A stretch of DNA of 61,905 bases from NCBI GenBank assembly GCA_021811615.1, contig JAJZNW010000126.1, positions 1 through 61,905 of the forward strand. The letters are read 5' to 3'. This document shows, piece by piece, positions 27,040 through 35,072 of the stretch. Numbering within the stretch: position 1 is the first letter of the stretch; each line of letters starts with the position of its first letter. The stretch comes from Bacteroidota bacterium (GTDB taxonomy: Bacteria; Bacteroidota; Ignavibacteria; Kryptoniales; JAKASW01). A program made the position numbers and the translations under genes. The notes below the pieces were generated by a model. That model was not told where the DNA came from, did no database searches, and saw nothing but the letters and a program-made list of their open reading frames with translations.

Positions 27040-27120
27040 CGGGAATATTGGAATGTCGGAATAATGGAATAAGGGAACCGCGGATTGTGGGATTCGTGGA
27101 TTGTTGGATTACTAGAATAG
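27040..27120. repeat. GGAAT/GGATT low-complexity repeat
   Basis: GGAATATTGGAATGTCGGAATAATGG-like and GTGGATTGTTGGATT words fill the gap after the permease. Confidence 0.65.
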
Positions 27121-27133
27121 TGACGGAGAAGTC

Positions 27134-27721
27134 ATGACAGGATTCGGGAATATGGATAAGATTGTGTATGGCGCCTGGATCGTATTCATCCTCTATTGGC
27201 TGGTCTCGGCAATGAACGTCAAGAGGGAGGTGCCGGATGCGAAGTCGGCCATAGGGCGGTCGTTCAGTCTCGTCCGCATAGTAATTGCCGTGGCACTTAC
27301 CTCGCTCTTCCCTACCGCGATTACCAGAGTCTTTGGTGCTTCGCTCGGGTCACCGCGCGACGCGATGATCCGGATGGCGGGTGCGGCTTTGACAATCGGG
27401 GGCGTTCTGTTTGCCATTTGGGCGAGGAGCCACCTGGGTAGAAACTGGAGCGGCCATCCCGCGCTGAAGGAAGATCATGAGCTGGTTACGTCAGGACCGT
27501 ACGGCTTCATTCGCCATCCTATTTACACGGGAATGCTCACCGCAAGCATAGGCTCCATGTTCGCCACGGTCGAGTCATTCTGGCTTTATTTTTTCTTCAT
27601 AATGGCAATTGCATTCGTTTACCGGATCCACGTCGAGGAGGGAATCATGATGAGGACGTTCCCTGACGATTACCCGCAATACAGAAAACATACGAATGCT
27701 CTTATCCCTTTCATCTGGTAG
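27134..27721 (+). CDS. Isoprenylcysteine carboxyl methyltransferase-like membrane protein
   Basis: 195 residues with about four to five membrane helices and the ICMT/PEMT C-terminal signature: GRNWSG, HELVTSGPYGFIRHPIYTG and the ending EEGIMMRTFPDDYPQYRKHTNALIPFIW. Bacterial members methylate unknown lipophilic substrates in the membrane; prenyl-cysteine is not expected. A second, more distant family member is at 48.8-49.4 kb. Confidence 0.86.
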   Translation: MTGFGNMDKIVYGAWIVFILYWLVSAMNVKREVPDAKSAIGRSFSLVRIVIAVALTSLFPTAITRVFGASLGSPRDAMIRMAGAALTIGGVLFAIWARSHLGRNWSGHPALKEDHELVTSGPYGFIRHPIYTGMLTASIGSMFATVESFWLYFFFIMAIAFVYRIHVEEGIMMRTFPDDYPQYRKHTNALIPFIW

Positions 27722-27780
27722 CCGCGAGACTTATAATTCAGGCAACACCATACCTGAAACAGAAAACCGGAGGAGCTGCA

Positions 27781-28401
27781 TTGGAACCCAAATGGCTTGA
27801 GTGGGCAAAGAGCCTTCAGGCGGAAGCACAAAACGGACTGACTTTCTCCCAGAACGAATTCGAGAGAGAACGATACAATCACATCCTGGATATAGCGGCC
27901 GAGATGATGGCGTCGAATTCAGATGCAGACCTCGCTTACATTAGAGACCTGTTCCAGGATGTGGAGGGTTATATGACTCCCCGGGTCGACGTCCGAGGAG
28001 TCGTCTTCAAGGACGACAGGGTGCTCCTCGTCAAAGAAAAATCTGACGGAGGCTGGACGCTTCCGGGCGGATGGGCCGATCCGAACGAAACGCCGTCGCA
28101 GTCGGTCGAGCGCGAAGTAATTGAGGAGTCCGGATTTCAAGTGAAAACCAGCAAGGTGCTGGCCGTCTTCGACCGCGCGAAACAGGGTCATACTCCTCCC
28201 TTCCCTTATCATGTTTATAAGCTATTCTTCCTGTGTGAACTCAAGGGAGGAAAAAAGGCAACCAGTATTGAAACGGATGGCGTCGACTGGTTTTTGGAAA
28301 GCGACATACCTGCGCTATCTCCCGCGCGTACGACGGTCAGTCAGCTGAAAAGATTCTTCGAGCACCATCGCAATCCCGATTTGCCGACCGATTTCGACTG
28401 A
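27781..28401 (+). CDS. NUDIX hydrolase with N-terminal helical domain
   Basis: 206 residues from a TTG with CGGAGGAG upstream. The N-terminal 60 residues (LEWAKSLQAEAQNGLTF, ERYNHILDIAAEMM) are the helical domain of the PF12535 type, followed by a NUDIX fold. The NUDIX box is GGWADPNETPSQSVEREVIEESGF-like, residues about 100-122, with the REVIEE Glu residues that bind Mg2+. Relatives hydrolyse nucleoside diphosphate derivatives such as ADP-ribose. Confidence 0.9.
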   Translation: MEPKWLEWAKSLQAEAQNGLTFSQNEFERERYNHILDIAAEMMASNSDADLAYIRDLFQDVEGYMTPRVDVRGVVFKDDRVLLVKEKSDGGWTLPGGWADPNETPSQSVEREVIEESGFQVKTSKVLAVFDRAKQGHTPPFPYHVYKLFFLCELKGGKKATSIETDGVDWFLESDIPALSPARTTVSQLKRFFEHHRNPDLPTDFD

Positions 28402-28468
28402 AGGATATGTTGCATGGGCTGGAGAGTAAACGTTTCCCGCCTCCCTCTTCCCCGCGACGCCTGCTAAT

Positions 28469-28827
28469 CATCGCCTGTCTGCCAGGCGGTCCCCGCCAAT
28501 TACACGGAGAAACACAGGGGAAGAAAAGAGAGAGACACGGAGAATAGAACTGACTCTCCGTGGAACTCTGTGAAATGTTTATAGCCAAGCATCGTCAGTT
28601 TGCCAGGCGGTGCCCGGCAATTACACGGAGTGACACAGAGGAAGAAAAGAGAGAGACACGGAGTAATGAACTAATTCTCTGTGGAACTCTGCGTTTCCTC
28701 CCGCTCATTAATATCCCAACATGATAATGTGGAATACCGCAAGGCGGTATCTGTGGAACTCTGTGAAATGTCTGAAGCCAGGCATCGCCTGTCTGCCGGG
28801 CAGATGCAGACAATTTCACAGAAATAC
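28469..28827. repeat. Tandem about 120-bp hairpin repeats
   Basis: Two full units (28469-28588 and 28590-28698) share CATCGnCnGTnTGCCAGGCGG, CAATTACACGGAG and GAGAGAGACACGGAG, with an internal stem ACACGGAG...CTCCGTG or CTCTGTG. A truncated third piece (about 28750-28827) has CTGTGGAACTCTGTGAAATG and TTTCACAG. A shortened copy is at 54344-54414. The 479-bp gap has no gene. Confidence 0.8.
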
Positions 28828-28880
28828 AAATGCCCCTTGTGAAATCACTGATTTATTTGCTAAAATAGTTGGGATTAGAA

Positions 28881-31220
28881 ATGAACAGTGTGAGACCAAA
28901 TAACGCAGCCCTGGTAACGTTCCTGTTTATCGTTGCCATAGTCGTATCAGCACTCTACGACCTACAGCCGCCGAGTCCTCTTCCTGCGACAGCGCCGGAC
29001 TCTCTTTTCTCGGCAGACAGGGCAGTGGGATACATAAAGGAAATCGCGCGAGAGCCGCATCCGCTGGGTTCTGCCGCGAACGTCAATCTCCGCAATTATA
29101 TTGTCAGGGAATTGAGAGGGATCGGTCTCGACCCGAAGCTCGACACATCTGTCGTTACAGGATCATACTCGGGAATTCATTACGCCGCCTACGTCGTCAA
29201 TATTGTCGCACGCATTCCGGGGACCGCGAACACAAAAGCTGTCTTGTTGATGGCGCACTACGACTCCGTGCCGACGGGGCCCGGAGCCAGTGACGACGGT
29301 TCGGGCGTTGCGACGCTTCTTGAAACATTGCGTGCACTGAAAGCTTCCAGTCCTCTTAAGAACGATGTGATAGCTGTATTCACCGATGGCGAGGAAAACG
29401 GGATGATGGGTGGGCAGGCTCTGGCTGACAACAAGAGACTCGTTCACCAGATCGGCGTCGCTCTAAACTTCGAAGCGCGCGGCACCAGCGGACCTTCAAT
29501 TATGTTCGAAACAAGTCCCGACAGCTCCTCCGGCAACGGGAACGGCTGGCTGATCAGGCAACTTGCTGCTTCGGGCGCCGACCCCGTCGCCACTTCAATT
29601 TCGGAGGAAGCCTACAAACACCTTCCGAACAATACCGACTTCACATGGCTGAAGGCCAAGGGGGTCGCCGGTCTCAACTTTGCTTTCATCGGAGATTGCG
29701 AACATTACCACAGCGAGATGGATAATTACTCGAATATTCATGAATCGAGCATCCAGCATGACGGTACGTACGCACTCTCGCTCGCCAGGGCGTTCGGGAA
29801 CGATTCTCTCCCCGGACCAAAGTATGTGAATTACACTTACTTCAATTTCTTCTGGCCGGGGTTCATCATTTACCCGTCGACCATGATAACCGCAATTACA
29901 ATCCTCGCATTGATCCTCTTCATTTTTTCAGTGTACGTCGGTAATGCGAAGAAGGTGATCAAACTGCCCAAAGCCATCTTGAGCATAATCATATCGATCG
30001 TCCCGCCGGGGCTGCTCGGAGCCGGGACATACTTCTTGTGGAAGGTTTTACAGGACACCTATCCGGAGGCTCAGCATTTTTACTTCGGAGCATTCTATGG
30101 CGACGGACTGTTTCTCTGCGCGATAATTCTGGCGGCAATAGCGCTGACGACGGCATATTTCGTCTTCCTGCGGAAGTACTTCAGGTCGTCCGAAATGGCC
30201 GTAGGTGCGCTCTTCTGGTGGCTGGTTGCCGCCGTGGCCGCTACGAATTATGCGCCCCAGGGAGCATACCTTTTCCAGTGGCCGCTCATCTTCAGTCTGC
30301 TTGCGCTGCTTTTCTTCTTCGTCGGCCCGAAGTCGGATTTCAGGTCCCCGATGATTATGCTCGCCCTCCTCGTTTGTGCCGTGCCCAGTGTTTATCTGAC
30401 GACATCAACGTCTTACCTTCTATACCTCACCGGCGTTTTGCCCGGGATCATCGTCGGGATTGTTGTCCTCGTCGTACTTACGGCCGAGACGCTCCTTCCG
30501 CATATCGCTATCGTGACAGCACCGAACAAGTGGATCCTTCCCGTCGCGACATTCTTGGCAGCGATCATGTTTGCAGGAGTCGCGCTGCTGAATCACCGCC
30601 TCGATGCCAGCCATCCAAAGGCCGACAGCATCGACTACGCACTCGACACGAACGACTCGACTGCGTACTGGATTTCGTTCGACAGTACGCCGGACGAATG
30701 GACTTCACAATTTATGAAGGACCGCGTCTCCGGCGACACATTGCCGGATTTCTTCCCCGACTGGTGGCGGAAGCCCGCCATGGTCGGCAAGGCACGCCCC
30801 TTGAGCATAAAGCCGGCCTCGATTACCATGACGGTCGATTCTACTTTCAGGGGAGCTCAGTTCATGCAGCTCCTCGTCAAACCGACGCCGGGCACAAGGA
30901 ACGTTACACTTACCGCCGAGCAGGGTGCACAGATACTCTCATCCGCCGTAGACGGCAGGTTGATCTCCGACTCCTCCGCCATTTTCCCGATCGGCAAGAG
31001 GAACAGGTGGGTTCTGCATTACTACGGTATCCCGGACAGCGGGAGCGCGATCTCGTTCGTTATCCCTGTCGGCGAGCGGCTGCGGCTTACGGCGGTCGAG
31101 GTCGTGTCGGGACTTCCGGAGTCCGGAGGATTACCGAGCTATCCGCGGCCCGCTTCGATCATGCGTCAACCATTCGTTACGACCGACGCATCGCTTGTCT
31201 TCAGAAGCTACACTTTCTGA
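28881..31220 (+). CDS. M28 family metallopeptidase with multi-helix membrane domain (ERMP1/Fxna-like)
   Basis: 779 residues from the ATG at 28881. After one N-terminal helix comes an M28 aminopeptidase fold with two-zinc ligands visible in LMAHYDSVPTGPGASDDGSG, FTDGEENGMMGG and later HYHSEMDNYSNI. From about residue 330 there are about eight to nine membrane helices, and the C-terminal 200 residues form a soluble beta-rich domain (VDSTFRGAQFMQLLVKPTPGT). This layout is the same as eukaryotic ERMP1-type peptidases. The active site should face the periplasm. The gene's 3' end overlaps the converging remnant at 31208. Confidence 0.9.
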   Translation: MNSVRPNNAALVTFLFIVAIVVSALYDLQPPSPLPATAPDSLFSADRAVGYIKEIAREPHPLGSAANVNLRNYIVRELRGIGLDPKLDTSVVTGSYSGIHYAAYVVNIVARIPGTANTKAVLLMAHYDSVPTGPGASDDGSGVATLLETLRALKASSPLKNDVIAVFTDGEENGMMGGQALADNKRLVHQIGVALNFEARGTSGPSIMFETSPDSSSGNGNGWLIRQLAASGADPVATSISEEAYKHLPNNTDFTWLKAKGVAGLNFAFIGDCEHYHSEMDNYSNIHESSIQHDGTYALSLARAFGNDSLPGPKYVNYTYFNFFWPGFIIYPSTMITAITILALILFIFSVYVGNAKKVIKLPKAILSIIISIVPPGLLGAGTYFLWKVLQDTYPEAQHFYFGAFYGDGLFLCAIILAAIALTTAYFVFLRKYFRSSEMAVGALFWWLVAAVAATNYAPQGAYLFQWPLIFSLLALLFFFVGPKSDFRSPMIMLALLVCAVPSVYLTTSTSYLLYLTGVLPGIIVGIVVLVVLTAETLLPHIAIVTAPNKWILPVATFLAAIMFAGVALLNHRLDASHPKADSIDYALDTNDSTAYWISFDSTPDEWTSQFMKDRVSGDTLPDFFPDWWRKPAMVGKARPLSIKPASITMTVDSTFRGAQFMQLLVKPTPGTRNVTLTAEQGAQILSSAVDGRLISDSSAIFPIGKRNRWVLHYYGIPDSGSAISFVIPVGERLRLTAVEVVSGLPESGGLPSYPRPASIMRQPFVTTDASLVFRSYTF

Positions 31221-31708
31221 CTCGCGCCGAGCTTCCTTATATCGACGTTCTCCAGGACATGCTTCTCGCACCCCGATTGAGTCACGTTTATCATGGCGAG
31301 CCCTAATTCTTCCAGCGTGCAAACATGCTTCGGGGCTATCGCCCTCAAGAACGGGTAGACAGTTCCCATCACCGTAGACATCCTGTACGCATTCTTCAAA
31401 CCTTTGGTCGGCCTTATGTATCCCGGCCTGAACATAAAGGCCCCCTTAGACGGGAGCTTCAATATATCGTTCTCAGTTTTCCCCTTCACCCTTGTCCACA
31501 TCATAGGTCCTTTCTCACTACCGTACGTCCCTTCGCCCGAGACATAACAGAAAGTCATGTCGCCGTTGAGACGGGACAGGAGTGAAGCCGCCGCCATCGT
31601 GATATCGTACGTGATTCGCTTATAGTCGTCCTCCTTCATTCCCCATGAAGACACGCCGAGACAGAAGAAATAGTGATGCTCATATTCATCACCTACTTGC
31701 AATTTCAA
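31208..31708 (-). pseudogene. NAD(P)-dependent epimerase-like protein, 5' truncated
   Basis: 166 codons that match the C-terminal three quarters of a common NAD(P)-binding epimerase/HTATIP2-like family: FFCLGVSSWGM, YKRITYDITMAAA, MTFCYVSGEGTYGSEKGPMMW, RVKGKTEND, FMFRPGYI. The N-terminal Rossmann GxxGxxG half (about 65 residues) is absent, and none of the three frames upstream supplies it. The first eight codons look non-homologous. It is therefore most likely a 5'-truncated remnant, although it has no internal stop. Confidence 0.6.
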
Positions 31709-31784
31709 TTCATGGTCTTAAGTGTGATCGAAATATAGAACCGTTAGTCCTGATCAGGCCCTGCCGCTTGAGCCCTCCTACTAG

Positions 31785-31868
31785 ATATTACTCACCAAAG
31801 TCGATGTTTTGCCGTGAGCAGAAATATTTTTTTTGCTGCGGCAAAACTATCCATCTCGTGAGTAATAT
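31785..31868. repeat. 84-bp nested inverted repeat
   Basis: Outer arms ATATTACTCAC (31785-31795) and GTGAGTAATAT (31858-31868) are perfect; inner arms GTTTTGCCG (31806-31814) and CGGCAAAAC (31839-31847) are perfect, with AGCA/TGCT near the T-rich tip. It lies right at the truncated end of the epimerase remnant. Confidence 0.8.
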
Positions 31869-32214
31869 TAGGTGAAGGCGTTCGGGACAAGCTGCCCCTG
31901 GTTCACTCCCGGCTTAGCCTCGTCTTAGCGCCGTCTTAGCCCCAATCAAGCCGGATAACGAGAAAGGTGCCGGAAGCCGCACCGGTTCACTCTCGTCCCA
32001 GACGGTTCTTTGCGGGACCTCAGCCGCGATAGAGCCGGGCGACCGGAAATATCCTTGAGGCCGGAGATGTCCGCTGCCGGAGCCGCGAGGGAGTTTGACA
32101 CCCTGGGCAGATCCATTGCAACGGTCCGACCGGCGCTGAGCAGGTCGGATACTCTCGCCGGGTAACGAGGCTATTATCGAGGTGCCCTCGCAAAGTTGTT
32201 TGGGGCAGATGACA
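31869..32214. other. Gene-free stretch with short GTCTTAGC repeats
   Basis: GC-rich, no convincing gene. CGGCTTAGCC, CGTCTTAGCG and CGTCTTAGCC occur within 31910-31943. Nothing else recognised. Confidence 0.4.
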
Positions 32215-32805
32215 TTATTTCCGAGCAACTCCGAGAGGGAGAACGGTCTTACCGTACACTTCGTTAAGGACCTGGGCAATGCCGGTATAGATGGCGGACG
32301 CACCACACAAGATGCCTTCGTAACCAGCGAAGGTGCCGAGCCCGGCATTCCCCGTGGCTGTCGAGATAGCGAGGAGGAAAAACAGAATCGTCAATGTCGC
32401 AAAAACGACCTGGAGGGCTCTGTTCAGTTTAAGCGTTCCAAAAAACATAAGGAGCGTAAACACCCCCCACATGGCGAGGTACCAGGCCAGGCCAGCACCG
32501 CTTACTGCACCGATCCAGCCGAGCTTCGGCATCACAATCAGGCCGACGAAGGTGAGCCAGAACAGGCCGTAGGACGAGAAGGCGACCAGGCCGAAAGTGT
32601 TCCCCTTCTTCCACTCCATCGCGCCGGCAATGACCTGTGCAATCCCGCCGTAAAAAATCCCCATCGCCAGTATCATCGAACCGAGGCTGAAGAAGCCGGC
32701 GTTGTGAAAGTTCAGAAGGACTGTCGTCATGCCGAAGGCAAGAAGTCCGAGCGGAGCGGGATTACCCGTCGCGTCTTTTATTTCCATCTGAGAAGTACCG
32801 TTCAT
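32215..32805 (-). CDS. Acetate uptake transporter, SatP/GPR1/FUN34/YaaH family
   Basis: 196 residues with six hydrophobic helices and the family signature [14 protein letters not shown] at residues about 15-28. Further conserved parts are [28 protein letters not shown] and [14 protein letters not shown]. Members import acetate or succinate with protons across the inner membrane. It is a single-gene unit with no acetate kinase or acs nearby. Confidence 0.93.
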   Translation of the reverse strand: MNGTSQMEIKDATGNPAPLGLLAFGMTTVLLNFHNAGFFSLGSMILAMGIFYGGIAQVIAGAMEWKKGNTFGLVAFSSYGLFWLTFVGLIVMPKLGWIGAVSGAGLAWYLAMWGVFTLLMFFGTLKLNRALQVVFATLTILFFLLAISTATGNAGLGTFAGYEGILCGASAIYTGIAQVLNEVYGKTVLPLGVARK

Positions 32806-33000
32806 TGTGTCTCCTGTTGGTTAATTATGTTAATTAGTGCTGCTGTAGCTCTTCATTTTCCGGAGATTAGTCTTTGACACATTCAATGAACATTCCAGCT
32901 GATCGCTTCCGATCTCGCTGTCCGACTTTATTTTCGACATTATAGCTCATTCATTCTTCGGCTGCAAGCGGAAAAGTCGTTTAAGGAAGCGCTATTGATT

Positions 33001-34119
33001 TTACCAATTCATCCAGAGCCTTACGATCGGCACTACAACATCAGCCATCTTCATCGAACCGTACACGTTCGGATGCATGTCGCAGCCCCAGTCGTGGTCG
33101 TCCATTATCGACCGTGGGATTTCGATGAAGTATACGTCCTTATCACGGCCCTCTAGCTTTCGCTCATGTTCCACGACATCACGGACGTAACCCGTGCATG
33201 GCTCGCCGATCATGGGGCCGCTGACACAGAAGATCGTCACGCCGGGATAATATGACCGTACGCGGTCGATCAGCCTCTCATATCCCTCTTCAAAAACGGA
33301 TGAGTCCGGGTACGGATGGGTGGAATAATCGTTGGTCCCGAGATTAATCACGACGACCTGCGGCACCCATGAGCTGAAATTCCATTTTAGGCTCGAGTCG
33401 AAACAGCAGGTTCTGTCGTAGAGGGCCGGCATCGGATAGGCCGAAGTCCTGCTGCTGTCGCCGTAATTGCGAACCACCCCTCTGCCGGAATAGGAAACGA
33501 GGTGGTAATCGGCGTCGAGGTCCCGTGCCACCTGCGATGCATAAGACATCCCGGCATCCTCAGTCTGCGGACTGAAGTTGCAGTTCGCGGAATCTCCAAG
33601 CACTCCGAAACCTGAAGTTATTGAGTTCCCTATATACTCTATTCTCCTATCCGGACGCGGACGCGGCTGCAGAAGCGTGGCCCCCTTGTCGAGCACAAAT
33701 CCCATGAACACACCCTTTCCGACAAGAGGTTCGGTCCTCTTCTGAATCATAATGGTATGCGGTACGGAATCTGACAGACCTGCAGCAACGGTCGTGACAC
33801 CGGAACTGTCGGGTATAAAGAGTCTCGGTGCATGGTGGTCGATGATCACCGCGTATTCGTCGGTAGAGTCCTTCAGTCTCACTGCGCAACTCGTACCGGT
33901 AAATTTCGCGCAGATGTAGACACCGGCCCAGTCAAAGACCACCTTGTTCGGATTTGAGAAATCAAACCTGCCGATATACTGGATATCCGGGTTATCCGCA
34001 TCGATTACGCCGCTGCTGACCGTCTCAGGTTTGGTAACGAAGAAAGAACAGGACGCCAATTGGAATGAGCATGCGAAACAAGCGGTGAGTACCATGGCAA
34101 GCCGAAACTTTGTATTCAT
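33001..34119 (-). CDS. SGNH/GDSL esterase lipoprotein, carbohydrate esterase family 2-like
   Basis: 372 residues from the ATG at 34119, which has AGGAGG upstream. The signal peptide ends in a lipobox LASC (Cys near residue 24). Then a jelly-roll-like CE2 N-domain (YIGRFDFSNPNKVVFDWAGVYI) precedes the SGNH domain: block I YIGNSITSGFG with the nucleophile Ser, block III NLGTNDYS, and the late Asp/His in DMHPNVYGS. CE2 enzymes remove acetyl groups from plant polysaccharides. An envelope-anchored deacetylase is the best guess. Confidence 0.87.
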   Translation of the reverse strand: MNTKFRLAMVLTACFACSFQLASCSFFVTKPETVSSGVIDADNPDIQYIGRFDFSNPNKVVFDWAGVYICAKFTGTSCAVRLKDSTDEYAVIIDHHAPRLFIPDSSGVTTVAAGLSDSVPHTIMIQKRTEPLVGKGVFMGFVLDKGATLLQPRPRPDRRIEYIGNSITSGFGVLGDSANCNFSPQTEDAGMSYASQVARDLDADYHLVSYSGRGVVRNYGDSSRTSAYPMPALYDRTCCFDSSLKWNFSSWVPQVVVINLGTNDYSTHPYPDSSVFEEGYERLIDRVRSYYPGVTIFCVSGPMIGEPCTGYVRDVVEHERKLEGRDKDVYFIEIPRSIMDDHDWGCDMHPNVYGSMKMADVVVPIVRLWMNW

Positions 34120-34317
34120 CTGTGTATTTCCTCCTGCGTTAAGATGTGATTTGCGAGCACGACGCCAGGCGGCGCCTGGAATTCGTAATTGTTCTGCGAA
34201 AGTTGGCAAATGGAGAGAAAGTAACGATATCCGCCGATGAAGTGTCAGGTGTGACTGTTCAGGAAGGGAGTCTTATCTCAATGATAAGAATTATGTACTC
34301 CCTCGGAAGTCCAGACA

Positions 34318-34914
34318 TCACCTCTGCAGCGGCTTGAAGAGAATATCGTAATACACGACGCCTTGAATAACGGCGGCGGTGATGATCTTTGCCATATGGT
34401 ACGCGTGCGGTCCGAGGTCGCTCTCCGATACATTCTTCATAGGGTTGGACAAATCATCGCTCCCGATCCCGATAAGATTTTTCAATACGCCTTCGCCGAT
34501 CGCCGTCTCGATCCACGGCTTCATACGAGCGGTCGCGCGGGTAACCACGACATTCGACACGGTACCGGCAGGTGTAAAGGCGATACCCACTTCAACCGGT
34601 CCGTTGCTTGTTATCATCCGGTTGAACAGTACCGTTCCGACCAGCTGCTGCGCAGCGTCCTCGCCATAGAAGAATTTGAGCTGCGATACCTGCGGAGAGA
34701 AACTCCCCTGTGCCTTGATCTTGGCCTTGTCATGATCGCTCAGGATGATTTTCTTCACGAAGAAGTTTGTAGCGTTTGGGAGCGACTTCCTTATCACATC
34801 ACCTTGTCGAGCCAACCTGATAGTCCTGCTCCCCTGTGCGTAGGCGTTGGCCGATAGAAACATTAAGACGGCCAGGCCAAATCGAAAGGCTTCGTTTCTG
34901 ATCAGAGTCTTCAT
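34318..34914 (-). CDS. Secreted protein of unknown function
   Basis: 198 residues. Residues 1-27 form a signal peptide (MKTLIRNEAFRFGLAVLMFLSANAYAQG). The mature part has LPNATNFFVKKIILSD and GPVEVGIAFTPAGTVSNVVVTRATA, faintly like FMN-binding (RnfG/NqrC) domains, but the SGAT flavinylation motif is absent, so this assignment is not made. It lies between two other envelope genes on the same strand with about 150-200 bp gaps. Confidence 0.55.
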   Translation of the reverse strand: MKTLIRNEAFRFGLAVLMFLSANAYAQGSRTIRLARQGDVIRKSLPNATNFFVKKIILSDHDKAKIKAQGSFSPQVSQLKFFYGEDAAQQLVGTVLFNRMITSNGPVEVGIAFTPAGTVSNVVVTRATARMKPWIETAIGEGVLKNLIGIGSDDLSNPMKNVSESDLGPHAYHMAKIITAAVIQGVVYYDILFKPLQR

Positions 34915-35072
34915 CGTCGTACTCCACTAAAAGTCTGTTGGTCGATGTTCATTTAGAAGTTCGCAAAACTTATCTGCAATTCGAAGCCCCCAAGCCATTA
35001 CTGCCATAGAAGTTATGGAAAGCGCTCCAGGAATCAAGTCCGAAAATATGTCCGGCCTCGCCCCACCTTTGC

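Noticed and set aside
28469..28698. CRISPR array
   Set aside because: Only two to three about 120-bp units without unique spacers; internal hairpins point to another repeat type.
30038..31306. 422-codon open frame on the plus strand
   Set aside because: It is a +1 shadow of the M28 peptidase gene; Arg/Pro-rich, no domain.
34318..34914. FMN-binding (RnfG-like) protein
   Set aside because: The SGAT flavinylation motif is absent and the similarity is too faint.
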